NCBI GenBank assembly: GCA_000818945.1
Contig: KN805396.1
Span: forward strand, 322,448 to 386,447
Length of the DNA: 64,000 bases
Source: Schizochytrium sp. CCTCC M209059
Lineage: Eukaryota; Sar; Bigyra; Thraustochytrida; Thraustochytriidae
Direction: 5' to 3'
This document shows positions 29,892 to 40,903 of the stretch, piece by piece. Both the position numbers and the translations under genes were made by a program. The number at the start of each line of letters is the position of its first letter. The stretch's first letter is position 1. The notes below the pieces were generated by a model. That model worked only from the letters and a program-made list of their open reading frames with translations, was not told the origin of the DNA and ran no database searches.

Positions 29892-32800
29892 ATGTCTGGG
29901 CGGCAACCCGCCCCGCGGGACTCACTGTCAGGTAAACAGCCAGAAGCAAGAGCGGCTCTAAAGCTCAATGCCGTGCTAGACGGGCGTGGAAAGGCGAGCC
30001 CTGCGGAAGCAGAATTTTTGCTCGATCATGATGCAAACGTCAACTTTGATACGGACCCAATCGCCCGTGAGCTGCTGCAAAGCCTGGGTGTTTCGTCCGC
30101 AGACGCTCGGCAAACGGAAAAAGTCCAGAAAACGATTTTGCGTCTCGTGGCGGAAGCCCGATTTCGCCGCGGCGAAGCGCGCGAGTTGTCCCTTGCAGAG
30201 CTAGAAGTAGCCCGCTCAAATCTGGAACGCGAGCTTCTTTCATGCGTTGATGCCGCACGAAAAGTGTTGCTTGAAATGGACATCAACTTCATGACGCGAG
30301 TTCTTCAGGAGCGTGCGACTTGCTCTGCTGGGGAAAATAGAACTTCCACTCAAAGAAACAACGCTGCGGCATCTGCGCACGATGGGCCTCTGGATTTTGA
30401 CGACGAGGAAAAGGTATACATTTCGCCCCCATCTTCGGCAGCTACTGTTGGCGGAGGGTTTGCGGCTGGTTCGCCACGGTCTGCATTAGGATCTCCAGCA
30501 GGTGCACGCAGCCCCACTTCATGGATTGACGGTGGCAAGGAGGAACAGGGTGTCGAACTCTGCACTGCACACAATCCTCAGACAGGTCAGTGGACACCAA
30601 GCATTGTCAGCGTGCAAAAACGCGTCATTGCCTTTTATGAGGTTGGACAGATTCGCCAAGACGCTAGCTTGGCAGGAGCTCGAGTCTCGCTCCCAACAGG
30701 AAATAGCGCTGCCTCTGCACTTAAGACTTTGCAAAAACAGAGTCCAAGTCAGACGTTTCTCGGAATGGAGTTGCGCCTACCGGCGCTTAACAACAGCAAA
30801 ATTCTCCTTGCTGCCAGATCAGAACGGGAGCGACGCTCATGGATGGAGAATATTTCCTTTGCTTCAGCGTTCGATGCATCGCACGGGGACAACCGTGACT
30901 TCGAGGCGGCCGGGTTGCCCGTTTGTCTTGTCCAGGGCTTTCTTTTCAAGCGTTCGGTCGCTACTGGCGCTCTCTTCGGTGTATCCCCACGCTGGAAACG
31001 TCGTTTTTGCAGAATTGTTTACGATGCTGCCCGCCAGCTGTGGTCTCTGCAGTACCACACTGCCGCCCAAGCCCAAGTCCTGGTTCCCTTCAAGAATATT
31101 GCAAGTCTTGAAGAACAGTCGATCGAGGATGCGGGGGCAAGCGCTCTCCAGGCCAAGAGCACGGAGCAAATGGCGGCCGTCACCATTTTCTTGCGAAGCG
31201 TGACAGGGCGTTCACTTGTCGACCGCTTTCTCATTCCCAGATCAACTCTTTCCAGCTTTTTTGATTGGGTGCCGCTCCCAGTTGAGACTCGTTTTCTGGA
31301 CAATGACGCAGCAAATTCTCTTGCACGCTTCGCAAACGAGCATCCACTCCCAGAGGACGATATTGCATCTGATGCAGCTGGACAGCCTAAGATCGCCTCG
31401 CCTCGTCCGCCTTTTGCCGAAGATGAGGATGAGACGTCGCCCTGTGAAGTGGACAGCGAGTTCGAAATGGGAACAGATCTCGGGACAGTCGATGAAGAGT
31501 CGCGCAGCGACCTTGGTTCTGATGCTGAAGGAGACAATTGCGAAGACATGAATGCAGAAAGGCTTCGCCAAGAAAGAAATGAGGAAGGTAGCAGCGATGA
31601 AAACGATGAAGATGATGACGACGATGAAGACGATGAAGATGAAGATGAAGATGAAGATGAAGAAAACGAAGAGGAGGATGAAGAAGACGATGAAGAAGAC
31701 GAAGAGGAAGACGAAGAGGGAACGACCAAGGATTGGGAAACAAAACCGGTTACAGGTGTAACCGCACATGATCGAAAAACGCTTTTCGGCGAGCGTGTAG
31801 TGCGCGGCAACGACATCGTTCCGTATGTTAAACAGCAGCCGAATACTGCGAAACAGCAAAGGTCTTACTTGAACAAGACGCAAGATTTCTTGGAGCAACC
31901 ATACGCAAGGTCTAGCGCCAGAGAAGGAGGGGAAGACGAGACTAATGGAAAGGACGATTTTGACGCAGAAGCAAAGAGTCTTTGCGCAAGAGTTCGCGCG
32001 AATACAGCCTCGTCAAGCCGATCTCGTGCGCGGACACGGACGCGCTCGCGCACAAACAGTGTCCCGACAGTCGACGTGCCTCTAGATGGCCCAAAACCCC
32101 GCGAAGGCCCAAGAAATGTGGATTCAAAACTACGAGACCCACCAATTTCACATTCTAGATCCTCAATGAATCCTGCCCGAAAAACAAATACGCTTGGTTC
32201 AAAGTGGCCCTTGGAAGCGATTGAACGCGTCGCAATTGGAGGTAGTAATGGTCGTAGCCCAAATTACGTAGACTTCCAGGGAATGCAGGGAGAAGCGCAA
32301 CTGCCATCGTACAATCGGGACGCAGTACAACAAGCTCATCACAACTTCGACGTCTCGGAATACACTGTGGCATCACGGCAAGCCGCACAAAATCTCCCGC
32401 AGGCAACGAGCTCTGCCACTTCTGAAATTGATAACCATGACAATTTGGAGTCCCGAGCATGGCAAACAATTGCAAACGCTAGCAAGCTCGTACGCGAGGG
32501 TGTGAGCGAGGCACTAGATGCGCACGTGCTCGAAAAGTGTCGACATCTGCTGGCAGCAATTCATGAAGCCATGATTGACATCAAGACAGGTAGCTTTGTG
32601 GACCCAGCAGATACGGAGAGTCTAGCTCTCGGCCTTGAGCTCGTCATGGAGGCCGCTCAATGCATTATTGCTATCTCGGAAGTTGGCGTGCGACACTCAA
32701 CTTCGCAAGTTCTAGAAACCGTAGACCGCGTTGCGATGTGTGATCTTGAGCGGTGCAGCGCAAGCGCAATGCGTACGGCTCGTATGCTTTTCGAGCTTGG

Positions 32801-34934
32801 CAAAACATGCATGGACGCGCTTGCGCAATCCATGGATGTCCAGGGCGCTGAAAACTCTCGCCGATCGAGCTTGATTTCAGCCATGGAAGACTGGAAGACG
32901 TGCCGTAGTGGAGACGATAGGGCTTCGAACCGGCAGAGTATGTCCGATGACGAGGTCTCGGCAATGGAAAGCACACCTCAAGTGCATAAATTTGAGGCAT
33001 CGCCCAGTGTTAGCGCTCTCTCCGTCATGAAGCGCGAGAGTACGGGCGACAACGAAGAGGGGTACATGTCCGAAAACTTTAGTGATTGCGAGAGTGATGC
33101 GACAGGAATCGCCGAATCGCAAGCTATCACAGGCCAGAAGGGCCCAACATCCACTACAGCCACCACCACGACCACGATCGGAGACATCATCGCCTCAAGT
33201 CAGCGCTGCATCGCTCTTGAAAGGCTAACGGAGCAGGTCGCGGAAGACCTTTTGGGTCGGGGTCATGTAATTTTGCACAAAGTGCCAGACACCCCCATCT
33301 CGACCGGCGAGGAACTCGGGGAGTTTGGTATGGGCTATCTCGTTCCAGTGCCTACGCGGGCGCCTCCGCTGAGCCCGGCAAGCTCAAAAGAATCCGTGAC
33401 AAGACAATCAAGAAATTCGCCACCACCTGTCAAATTACTACCAAAGGAGAAGCGACCACATCAACAAAGTAACAGGAAAAGCATAGAGCTGGCGTCAGTA
33501 TCGAGTCCTGCGAAACCGAGCAACGTGAAAACATCTCCATCAACAAATATGCATTTGGCTCCCGAATCTGTGAGCCCTGAATGGATACTTTTGCGACAAT
33601 TTAAGCATGCGCAGTGGACGCGGGCGTTTCTGTGGATCGATGAGGCCAGTGGAAAATTGTATGCGTCGAGCACGGGTCGTGTGACAGCGAGGCCTATATT
33701 TGAGACGGCAATGTGTGGTGCCAACGTAGAGGCACTGGGACGTGCTCCGCTGTTCAATGGCACAGATCGTGTCACGCGAATGTATCAGATTTCGATTACG
33801 TCACGACGAGACGGTTGGGCTGGTCTTGCCTTTTCAAGCGACATCGTGATGCGCAAATGGCTTGCAGCTCTAGACCACGTTGCGCGGCGCCAGGCGACCA
33901 ACTTCACAACGAACGATAAGGTTAATGATCACCTGCAAAGACGAGACTATGGTTTAAGCCGCGTGCGCGAACGTCTCGAGCCAGGTCTCCGTCGGCTTGA
34001 GGCTGGACGTAGATATCGGGGGGCAGCAACTCCTCGCATTCGACCGTCCGTGCGTTCCACCCATACAGTTTTAGCCGATACAGGTTATGAGATTGACTCC
34101 GAGATCGGCACCGAGGACGTGGAATCAAAGGCAAGCACCGAGGATATCGAGTCAAAGACTGATGCGGAAGACGAGCAGGGGAAACCTTTGATGCAGAGGG
34201 AAGGTCAATCTCCTCCTCCAGGTGCGCACAGTAGGGAGAACGTTTCGGTCTCACATCGCTGGCAGGAGCGTCCATTTCGTCCGAGGTCGTCTACAATGGA
34301 GTCCGAAACCTTTTCAGCCCGGAGCAGCTCCTTCTCGTCCATCGGCGCCAAGAGTCAGAATTTGCGTCAAATTCCCATCAAGAACAGAAAAACGACGCGA
34401 GACGTTCAACGTGCCGTCAACATCATGCAGCAGGGGAGCACCTGGCATCATGTGCATCGCAAGCCAAGCAGATCTAGCGGGCTTGCCGAAGCGACATTAC
34501 GGCTTACCAAGGACTGCTCCTCTCTGGAGCTCAGAACGAAGGGGCAAACGGAAATAGCAACGCGCGTAGATATCCTGGAGGTGACCCGCGTGGCACGCGG
34601 AGTGCCAAGCGCGACGCTGTTGAACGCAGCCGTGTCAGCGTGCAAGTGCATTCGTGAAAATGAAGAGGACGGGGCCAACGAGTCTTTGATCTCCCGCCTG
34701 CCACTTTCTGACGTGGAAATTAGCGCTACGGATGCTATGCTTGCCAACGAAACCGTAAACTGTTCGCTGCTGATAGAGTATGGAACGGGAGCCACTCGTT
34801 CCCGATTGGAGGTTTTAGCTCCCGACGCCGGAATGTGTGCGGTGTACGAGTATGGTATATTACAAGTGCGCAAGGTGATGGCGTCTCGCGAGAGATCTAG
34901 TTGTGGAAACGAACAACGCTTGATAGATTTTTAA
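29892..34934 (+). CDS. Large multi-PH-domain scaffold protein
   Basis: 1680 residues, intronless, ATG at 29892. PH-like folds are suggested at ~221-325 (ends RERRSWMENIS), ~345-455 (CLVQGFLFKRS, RWKRRFCRIVYD) and ~1230-1325 (WTRAFLWIDEASGKLY, MRKWLAALDHV). A fourth weaker lipid-binding-like region is at ~1535-1665 (LRLTKDCSSLELRT). The first and third have the closing Trp helix typical of PH domains. Residues ~569-612 are an almost pure Asp/Glu tract encoded by GAT/GAA repeats. Between PH2 and PH3 lie Ser/Arg-rich disorder and a helical segment (AWQTIANASKLVREGVSEAL...). PH domains bind phosphoinositides or small GTPases, so a membrane-associated signalling scaffold is likely. No catalytic domain is seen. 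Family beyond PH is not recognised. Confidence 0.75.
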   Translation: MSGRQPAPRDSLSGKQPEARAALKLNAVLDGRGKASPAEAEFLLDHDANVNFDTDPIARELLQSLGVSSADARQTEKVQKTILRLVAEARFRRGEARELSLAELEVARSNLERELLSCVDAARKVLLEMDINFMTRVLQERATCSAGENRTSTQRNNAAASAHDGPLDFDDEEKVYISPPSSAATVGGGFAAGSPRSALGSPAGARSPTSWIDGGKEEQGVELCTAHNPQTGQWTPSIVSVQKRVIAFYEVGQIRQDASLAGARVSLPTGNSAASALKTLQKQSPSQTFLGMELRLPALNNSKILLAARSERERRSWMENISFASAFDASHGDNRDFEAAGLPVCLVQGFLFKRSVATGALFGVSPRWKRRFCRIVYDAARQLWSLQYHTAAQAQVLVPFKNIASLEEQSIEDAGASALQAKSTEQMAAVTIFLRSVTGRSLVDRFLIPRSTLSSFFDWVPLPVETRFLDNDAANSLARFANEHPLPEDDIASDAAGQPKIASPRPPFAEDEDETSPCEVDSEFEMGTDLGTVDEESRSDLGSDAEGDNCEDMNAERLRQERNEEGSSDENDEDDDDDEDDEDEDEDEDEENEEEDEEDDEEDEEEDEEGTTKDWETKPVTGVTAHDRKTLFGERVVRGNDIVPYVKQQPNTAKQQRSYLNKTQDFLEQPYARSSAREGGEDETNGKDDFDAEAKSLCARVRANTASSSRSRARTRTRSRTNSVPTVDVPLDGPKPREGPRNVDSKLRDPPISHSRSSMNPARKTNTLGSKWPLEAIERVAIGGSNGRSPNYVDFQGMQGEAQLPSYNRDAVQQAHHNFDVSEYTVASRQAAQNLPQATSSATSEIDNHDNLESRAWQTIANASKLVREGVSEALDAHVLEKCRHLLAAIHEAMIDIKTGSFVDPADTESLALGLELVMEAAQCIIAISEVGVRHSTSQVLETVDRVAMCDLERCSASAMRTARMLFELGKTCMDALAQSMDVQGAENSRRSSLISAMEDWKTCRSGDDRASNRQSMSDDEVSAMESTPQVHKFEASPSVSALSVMKRESTGDNEEGYMSENFSDCESDATGIAESQAITGQKGPTSTTATTTTTIGDIIASSQRCIALERLTEQVAEDLLGRGHVILHKVPDTPISTGEELGEFGMGYLVPVPTRAPPLSPASSKESVTRQSRNSPPPVKLLPKEKRPHQQSNRKSIELASVSSPAKPSNVKTSPSTNMHLAPESVSPEWILLRQFKHAQWTRAFLWIDEASGKLYASSTGRVTARPIFETAMCGANVEALGRAPLFNGTDRVTRMYQISITSRRDGWAGLAFSSDIVMRKWLAALDHVARRQATNFTTNDKVNDHLQRRDYGLSRVRERLEPGLRRLEAGRRYRGAATPRIRPSVRSTHTVLADTGYEIDSEIGTEDVESKASTEDIESKTDAEDEQGKPLMQREGQSPPPGAHSRENVSVSHRWQERPFRPRSSTMESETFSARSSSFSSIGAKSQNLRQIPIKNRKTTRDVQRAVNIMQQGSTWHHVHRKPSRSSGLAEATLRLTKDCSSLELRTKGQTEIATRVDILEVTRVARGVPSATLLNAAVSACKCIRENEEDGANESLISRLPLSDVEISATDAMLANETVNCSLLIEYGTGATRSRLEVLAPDAGMCAVYEYGILQVRKVMASRERSSCGNEQRLIDF

Positions 34935-35204
34935 CGTTGAATCGTAAATATCTTGGAATTCATGGGAAATGCGAGCTACATGAGACCTTGAACTTTCAGA
35001 GAACAAATCATGAAGAACTTGAATCACTAGAAATCAACTTCTCTCCAAAAACGATCTCTCGAGCAGTGTTCTGCTGTTCGAACACTTCACGATAACAAAC
35101 ACAATCCTACCCAGTATACACATGCGCAGGCAAACTAAAAAGATCTCCCCCAAAATGTCTCAGCCCAGACTAACTAACCCGAGGACTTACTTTGCCTCAA
35201 ATGT

Positions 35205-36800
35205 CTAAAGTTCGAGAGAAAGACTGTCTCTGCCGAAGTGGGTGCGCGCGAGGTCACGCAAGGCTTCGATGTGAGGAGCATAAAATTTTGCAAGAAGTTT
35301 CATCGTTTCGGCCTTGGGCTTGGGGGCCTTGGAGGTATGACTATTGGTGCGCGGCTTACTGCGCGCTTCTACTCTACGGAAGCTCGCCGCATCGAAGCCT
35401 TCGAGTCCTAGGAAGTTGATGGCCCTGTTGATCTCTTGCAATGGCTCCTTGAACAATTTGTCAGACTCGATGAGAAGGAAATTCTCAGCAGGGAAGAAGT
35501 TGAGCCAGTGGCGAAGGTGATGGTCGTACAGGGATGCTACAATCGTATCGACATCTTCTCGACCGGCTACACCCCCACTTGCGCACGTGTATGCGGCAGA
35601 CGGATCGCCTCTTGGTACGAGCTGTGGGCATTTTTTTTCAATAAAGTCGATCATGAGAGGTACGTAGCTGTCAAAGTTGTTGTTGCACACGCCCGGATCT
35701 GATGCCAAATATTGCGTACAGATTTGACTCCCGCCCTTCATACTATAACGCGAATATGATCGCTTGACGGGATTGCGCAAAAGCACCATGAGCTTGATCT
35801 TTGGGTTAAGCGCCTTGAGCCAGACAGGCTGCCAGGCATCGACGTAGATCGACTTGATGGTGTTGTCCCCGACAAGGGCATTCGAGGGTAAGGAGGAAGT
35901 GCCCGCACCTCGCAAACAAAAGAGGTATGAGCGTACGTTGAAGTATGAGCGCTTGCGATTGGCGTACTTTTGCGAGGAAGAATACATGATATGATCGAAA
36001 AAGTGAATTTCCTTTCGGCACGCCCGACGAATATTTTTGTGAAGCGTGATTGCATCTGCGAAGAATGTGGAGCCTGCTTGGGAATAGCCAATAGTTGCAT
36101 AAAAGGGAAGAGGCAGAGGCGTGCGACACATGGGCGACATGAGCGTCGGATTTGCCTGCGACGTACGGTCTGTTAGGCGAACAACATCCTGCGAACACAA
36201 CTTTTCCTTGGCCTGGCAGAGGGTGAAGCACAAATCAGGGCCAACAGGAGGTGGCAATCCATTTGCGAGCCAGATGGGCGAGGACTCGGGAAATCGAAAG
36301 TTTGCGCGCAGCGCCTCCCAGGTGTCTCTGCCCCGTCTCAGTCGGCTGCTCGACGCGTCAATGTTGCCCAAAGGAGATGTGCTGGACGCGTTGAAGGGGT
36401 AGACGGGGTGCTGCGCAAGAAGAGCCGCGAAATCAACGTCGAGCATGTCACTACTAGTTTGATCCCTATCGCTGCTTTCATAATCTTCTTGCGACTCATC
36501 CATGTCGCGCTCGAAATCGTCCTTAAAGTTTGGCGCACCCTCACGTTTCCTTTTGAAACGGCCCGTGTGTTCTGTTGCAGCTGCCGCTGCTGCTGCTGTA
36601 GATGATGATGATGATGACGTGGTCGTGGCAAGCCATCCTGCATCGAATCGAATAGTCGTCGTTGGTTCGGACTGCAAGACGACCCTGCCGATGAGAAAGA
36701 CGAAGACTACGCTGGCTACAGCGATGACTTGCGTGTACCTTGAACGGAGCAGCGAGCTCGACGCAGCTGCCTCTTCGGATGGGCTCCTACATGTTGGCAT
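35205..36800 (-). CDS. Type II membrane carbohydrate sulfotransferase (paralogue A)
   Basis: 531 residues from the ATG at 36800; the frame upstream begins only with GTG. A single N-terminal membrane anchor (VIAVASVVFVFLIG) gives Golgi type II topology. The PAPS 5'-phosphosulfate loop is YSQAGSTFF (~235), then KEIHFFD as in heparan-sulfate-type sulfotransferases, and the 3'-phosphate-binding segment LLRNPVKRSYSRYS (~337). Cysteine-rich segments before and after the core may form disulfides in the lumen. It should transfer sulfate from PAPS to a glycan or another secreted acceptor; the acceptor cannot be told. The next gene downstream on the plus-strand map is a paralogue in the same orientation, indicating tandem duplication. 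Confidence 0.88.
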   Translation of the reverse strand: MPTCRSPSEEAAASSSLLRSRYTQVIAVASVVFVFLIGRVVLQSEPTTTIRFDAGWLATTTSSSSSSTAAAAAAATEHTGRFKRKREGAPNFKDDFERDMDESQEDYESSDRDQTSSDMLDVDFAALLAQHPVYPFNASSTSPLGNIDASSSRLRRGRDTWEALRANFRFPESSPIWLANGLPPPVGPDLCFTLCQAKEKLCSQDVVRLTDRTSQANPTLMSPMCRTPLPLPFYATIGYSQAGSTFFADAITLHKNIRRACRKEIHFFDHIMYSSSQKYANRKRSYFNVRSYLFCLRGAGTSSLPSNALVGDNTIKSIYVDAWQPVWLKALNPKIKLMVLLRNPVKRSYSRYSMKGGSQICTQYLASDPGVCNNNFDSYVPLMIDFIEKKCPQLVPRGDPSAAYTCASGGVAGREDVDTIVASLYDHHLRHWLNFFPAENFLLIESDKLFKEPLQEINRAINFLGLEGFDAASFRRVEARSKPRTNSHTSKAPKPKAETMKLLAKFYAPHIEALRDLARTHFGRDSLSLEL

Positions 36801-37659
36801 GCTCGGTTGTCGTCGTCCCCACTTTGTGGGAGCTCTGTCAACTCTATTCTCTACACCACCGCGCACTCAATGCTCGTGGGCGCGCATGCAGCGGGCTAGC
36901 GCGCGCGATGTCGCGCGCGAGTGTTGCAGAGAACGAAATGCGCGCCTTTTGTGAACTGCCGTCAACTTCTTCTGCAAGGGCGATTGATTGTGTCAGAAAG
37001 TCACTGTGCAAAAGAAGCGGTCTTCTGCTGCTGCTGCTAGCCTGGGCTGAATAATTTCCAAAAAATGACACACAGGACGGGAAACTGGACACCCTGCCAG
37101 TGCTTGGCATTGGTCAAACAAGCAAGCAAGCAAGCAAGCAAGAGCGGGCGTCCATCCGACCGACTGACCGACCCTCGCTTATGCTGGCCAGTATAGCGGC
37201 GTGACGACTTGAGATGCGATGCAATGTGAAGCGGCGCGTAACGTTGCTGATCGGGAGAAAGGGGGGACAATACCACTACAAGAGGATCGTCACGGAGACA
37301 GTCAAAAGGCCCAAGTTTGCTCTCATTTTTTATTCCTCTGTCCTGCTGTCAGCTCGCTGTTCCACTAATCGTTTTCATTGAACGCGACTTAACGCATCAA
37401 TCTTTTTGGCACAGACCATTGACCAAATATAGCAAGAACGAATGAAAGAAAGAGCGCAAGAACGAAAAGAAAAGAAAAGAAAGAGCATGACGCTGGATTG
37501 CGCAAGGAGTTTCGTTGGAGAAGCTTGTTTGGTTGGAATCCTAATTTTATGCTTAGCCTACCTACCACCCTGATATAACACGTCACGTATCGTGGCACTT
37601 TATCCAAAGAAAATGTTGGAAAGGAGAAAAACTGCGCAAATCAAGAAAAACTGTGCAAA
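36801..37659. other. Spacer between two sulfotransferase genes
   Basis: Contains an AAGC array (37119-37142) and A/G-rich stretches (37440-37490). It holds the promoter of the left sulfotransferase and the 3' UTR of the right one. No gene is seen. Confidence 0.45.
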
Positions 37660-39102
37660 TCAAAAGGTAATTTCTTCCTCCGGAATATGGAAGACGGAAA
37701 TAAGAAGCTTGCGAAGCTCGTCATTGTAAGGTGCGTAGAACTGGCGCAACATTTCCATTGCCTCAGGGTGGGGCGGCGCCTTGTTTCGGGTGTGCGTGTG
37801 CGGGCCAATTTCGCTGATATATTTTTGGATGGCGCCGGGTTCGTAAGGTGGGAGCTCGAGGAAATCTGTTGCGCGGGACATGGCTTCCTCGGGAGATTTG
37901 AAGAGCATATCAGAGCTAATGAACAAGAACTGCTCTGGAGGAAAAAAGTTGAGCCAATGGCGAACATGCAGCTCGTAGAGTCCAGAAATAATGGTATCGT
38001 TGTCAAGGAGCTCGGTGCCGTAGTGATAACCGCACCTGTAGGCGTGACTCGGATCGCCTCCAGGCTGCAAACCCGGGCATTTCATTCTGATGTACCGGAG
38101 CATGGTGGTGACGTAAGGAAGCATGTCCCGGCAGAACTCCCGGCGAATGAAGCGGGGGCAGCCACGACCACCGCCCATTTGAGAGAATCGCGAATAGGTA
38201 CGCTTGGTCGGGTCACGCAAAAGGACAATAAGCTTCATACGCTGGTTGATGGCGCGGACCCAGGATGGGTACCAGATGTCAGTGTAGATCGCCTTGACAG
38301 TGTGATCACCGATAATTTTCTTTTGATCAAAGTTGACTCGGCGGAAACAACCAAAGTATGAAGTGATCGAGCGAGGTTTGTCAACGCGATTCTTATGGTA
38401 CTGTGCCCTCAAATAGAGGGTGACGTCAAAATAGTGGATCTCCTTGTGACACGCAGCACGCACATCGTTATGTTTCCGGATGACATCTGAGAAGAAGGTG
38501 GTTCCCGACTGCGAGTACCCAATGATAAAGTAGGCCGGGATGTTGTGACGCTCCCTGCAGCGTGGGCGCGAATACGAGGGGTTTTTGCGCGTAGTGAAGT
38601 CTGTTCGCTCAGCCATGTCTTTCTCGCAGACGACTTCTCCGCAGAGCTCAAAGCAATGATCGGGCGAGTACGGGTGTGGGATACCGCTGTATAGCGCGGC
38701 TTCGTTGCTTTCCGGGTAGATGAAGTTTTTGGAGATGGACTCCCAAGTTGTAGCGCACTCGGAATCGTCCGCGGCCGGCTTGATCGTGTGCGTCATGTTC
38801 ACGCGAAAGTCATTTTCATCGTATTGAGGCCCTAGCTGGCCTCGTCTGACGCGCGTGAAATTGTCGTCAAGGTACCCTTCGAGTTCACTGTCGAGTGTCT
38901 GCACGAAGACGGCGCCACTCGCAAAGCCGTCGTTTTCCCGTACAAGGCTTCCGGGACTATAATCATCACTGGCCGGCGCTGGATTGTTGAACAGGACGAC
39001 AACGACGAAGAGTGACGCCGCGACCGCGACAATGCCTGCGCGAGAGACTCTGCTGCTGCTACTGCCGCCGCCGGCGCGGGCCCCCATCTGAGGTGGAGCC
39101 AT
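37660..39102 (-). CDS. Type II membrane carbohydrate sulfotransferase (paralogue B)
   Basis: 480 residues from the ATG at 39102, chosen because the upstream open frame has no ATG and because this Met precedes a membrane anchor (GIVAVAASLFVVVVLF). Catalytic core: PAPS 5' loop YSQSGTTFFSD (~190), KEIHYFD, and LLRDPTKRTYSRFS (~292) as the 3'-phosphate-binding segment. Several cysteines (CFELCGEVVC) and an overall layout shared with the neighbour support a tandem duplication, though the two are well diverged. Predicted role: Golgi-lumen transfer of sulfate from PAPS to glycans, possibly wall or scale polysaccharide. Divergent from the SLC37-like transporter, 1.8 kb away. Confidence 0.88.
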   Translation of the reverse strand: MAPPQMGARAGGGSSSSRVSRAGIVAVAASLFVVVVLFNNPAPASDDYSPGSLVRENDGFASGAVFVQTLDSELEGYLDDNFTRVRRGQLGPQYDENDFRVNMTHTIKPAADDSECATTWESISKNFIYPESNEAALYSGIPHPYSPDHCFELCGEVVCEKDMAERTDFTTRKNPSYSRPRCRERHNIPAYFIIGYSQSGTTFFSDVIRKHNDVRAACHKEIHYFDVTLYLRAQYHKNRVDKPRSITSYFGCFRRVNFDQKKIIGDHTVKAIYTDIWYPSWVRAINQRMKLIVLLRDPTKRTYSRFSQMGGGRGCPRFIRREFCRDMLPYVTTMLRYIRMKCPGLQPGGDPSHAYRCGYHYGTELLDNDTIISGLYELHVRHWLNFFPPEQFLFISSDMLFKSPEEAMSRATDFLELPPYEPGAIQKYISEIGPHTHTRNKAPPHPEAMEMLRQFYAPYNDELRKLLISVFHIPEEEITF

Positions 39103-39731
39103 CGACTGGATCGGTATGGTCGTGGTCGTACTCTTGGCGACTCGACCTGGGCCAGATCGTTGCCGGCCGCTCTCGGACGGACTCCTCTTTTTCCTGCTCT
39201 TCACCGAGGGTGGCCGGGCGCGACTGGCCCCGGGCCCGCCTCGCGCTGCTCGTCTGCCTTCTCGCCTTGCCTGCCCGCCCTTGCCCCTCGCTCGCGCACG
39301 GAGCGGAAAGCCGAAGCTGCTTTGGCGCCTAGCAACCAAGCTAGCAAGCAGTAGTCTCAGACGCCTGCCGGCCGGGTCCAACCTGTGAACTTCAACTTGA
39401 GAGGCGAGGAGAGACAACAGCTTGAAGCAAAGCCAACTGGTTGCATGAAGCAAAGCCAACTGCTTCAAGCAATAGCCAGCTGCTTCAAGCCAAGACAGGG
39501 CCTGCCTTTCCTGTCCTGATCGCCTTGCCTTGCCTTGCCTCGCCTCGTCACGCGCAGTCACCGCTTACATACAATAGTCGCTCTAGAATGGAGCCTCGCC
39601 CTTACAGCAGCTAGATGCTCTCCGCCGGAGTCCACACGCGGTCTGGGTCCAACTCACACTGGCAATCAGCCTGGGCTGAGGCCAACTTGAAGTAGGCCTA
39701 TAGGCCGATTAAAAAGGGAGAGGAAGAACTC

Positions 39732-39764
<33 letters not shown>

Positions 39765-40903
39765 GTGGGGGGCGGAGAAGTCCAGCCAAGTAGGTGTCAG
39801 TGCAACTTGGAATGGAGGATGCACCTTGGGAGCACAGACGCGTGCGTGCCTGGGCACGATTGGGCGTCGGATTAGGCCCAGGACGAGTCGGGAGATTTTT
39901 ACGAGCATTAGCAGTACTGGACTGATATATCGTAATTGGGCAAGACCGGCATATTCAAGGAGATGTTGACCTTCGCCCGCCCCCTGCTATCTTGAAATGC
40001 CACGGCGTCTTGCCTCGTACTTATCTATAAAGTCTTCACCGAATCGTAGAGACAAAGTAAGGTGTGTGTTCAAGACAGGCCGTGGACGGCATGCCAAAGC
40101 TGTGATGAACGAACGCATGAACGCACGAACGAACGAAACGAAATTAACGAAATTAACGAAATTAACGAAATAAGCGGAACGAACGAGAAATGCCACAAAT
40201 GCCGCTTCATCTCGCTTTGCAAGAACACCTGAAAATAAGCAGGAAATATACTACTGTACAGACGCCTTCGTGTCACCCTACCATACCTACTGTGCAGCCG
40301 ATCGAGACGGCATCTGGATGACAGCTTGCTCATTTCTCTTGCTCACATGCTGCCGGCTGATGCACGTCGCCAATCTTGTCGCGCAAGCCTGCCTTGCCTC
40401 CACATTAGCTCCGCGCCGTGACGTGGCGGTGCCGATCACGTGTCGGCCGAGGCCATGGCCCCTTCGGCAGTGCTTACCCCTCCCCTCGTTGAAGTGTTTT
40501 CCTTCCCGTCTGATTGATACCGGCTCCAACGAGTGAGTCCCCATGGTCTGTCTGCCTGCCTGCCTGCCTGCCTTTCCACCACGAGTAACCAGTAGGGGGC
40601 AGAGCAGAGAAGAGCACAAGGCGCACAGTTACGTAGTTGAGTTGACCGTGCTGGCCGGCAGTGGCAGAACGCCGTGGAGAAGACAGTCCAAGACAGACAG
40701 ACATAGAGAGAGACAGAAAGAGAGACTACAGACGACCGAGGCCGGTCACCACCGGCGCGGCAGACCATCAAAACGCTAGTAGGTGTCGCGTGCTTGCCGA
40801 GCGAGGCGAGGCAAGGCGCGGCGGTCATTGCTGTGGCCGCAGGCGAGCACAGAGACTACGTGCAATCCGTGAGCTGTAGCGAGCTAGCTCTCTGCAAGAG
40901 AAG
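39103..40903. other. Divergent intergenic region with several simple repeats
   Basis: Contains a GAT array (about 39733-39762), four copies of a 9-bp AACGAAATT-like unit (about 40137-40172), a GCCT array (40553-40572) and degenerate AGACAGAC repeats (40685-40700). The upstream part of the sulfotransferase frame (39103-39561) is open but lacks ATG. No gene is supported. Confidence 0.45.

Noticed and set aside
39103..39561. N-terminal extension of sulfotransferase B
   Set aside because: Starts with GTG, is Arg/Ala-rich low complexity, and would place the membrane anchor far inside the protein.
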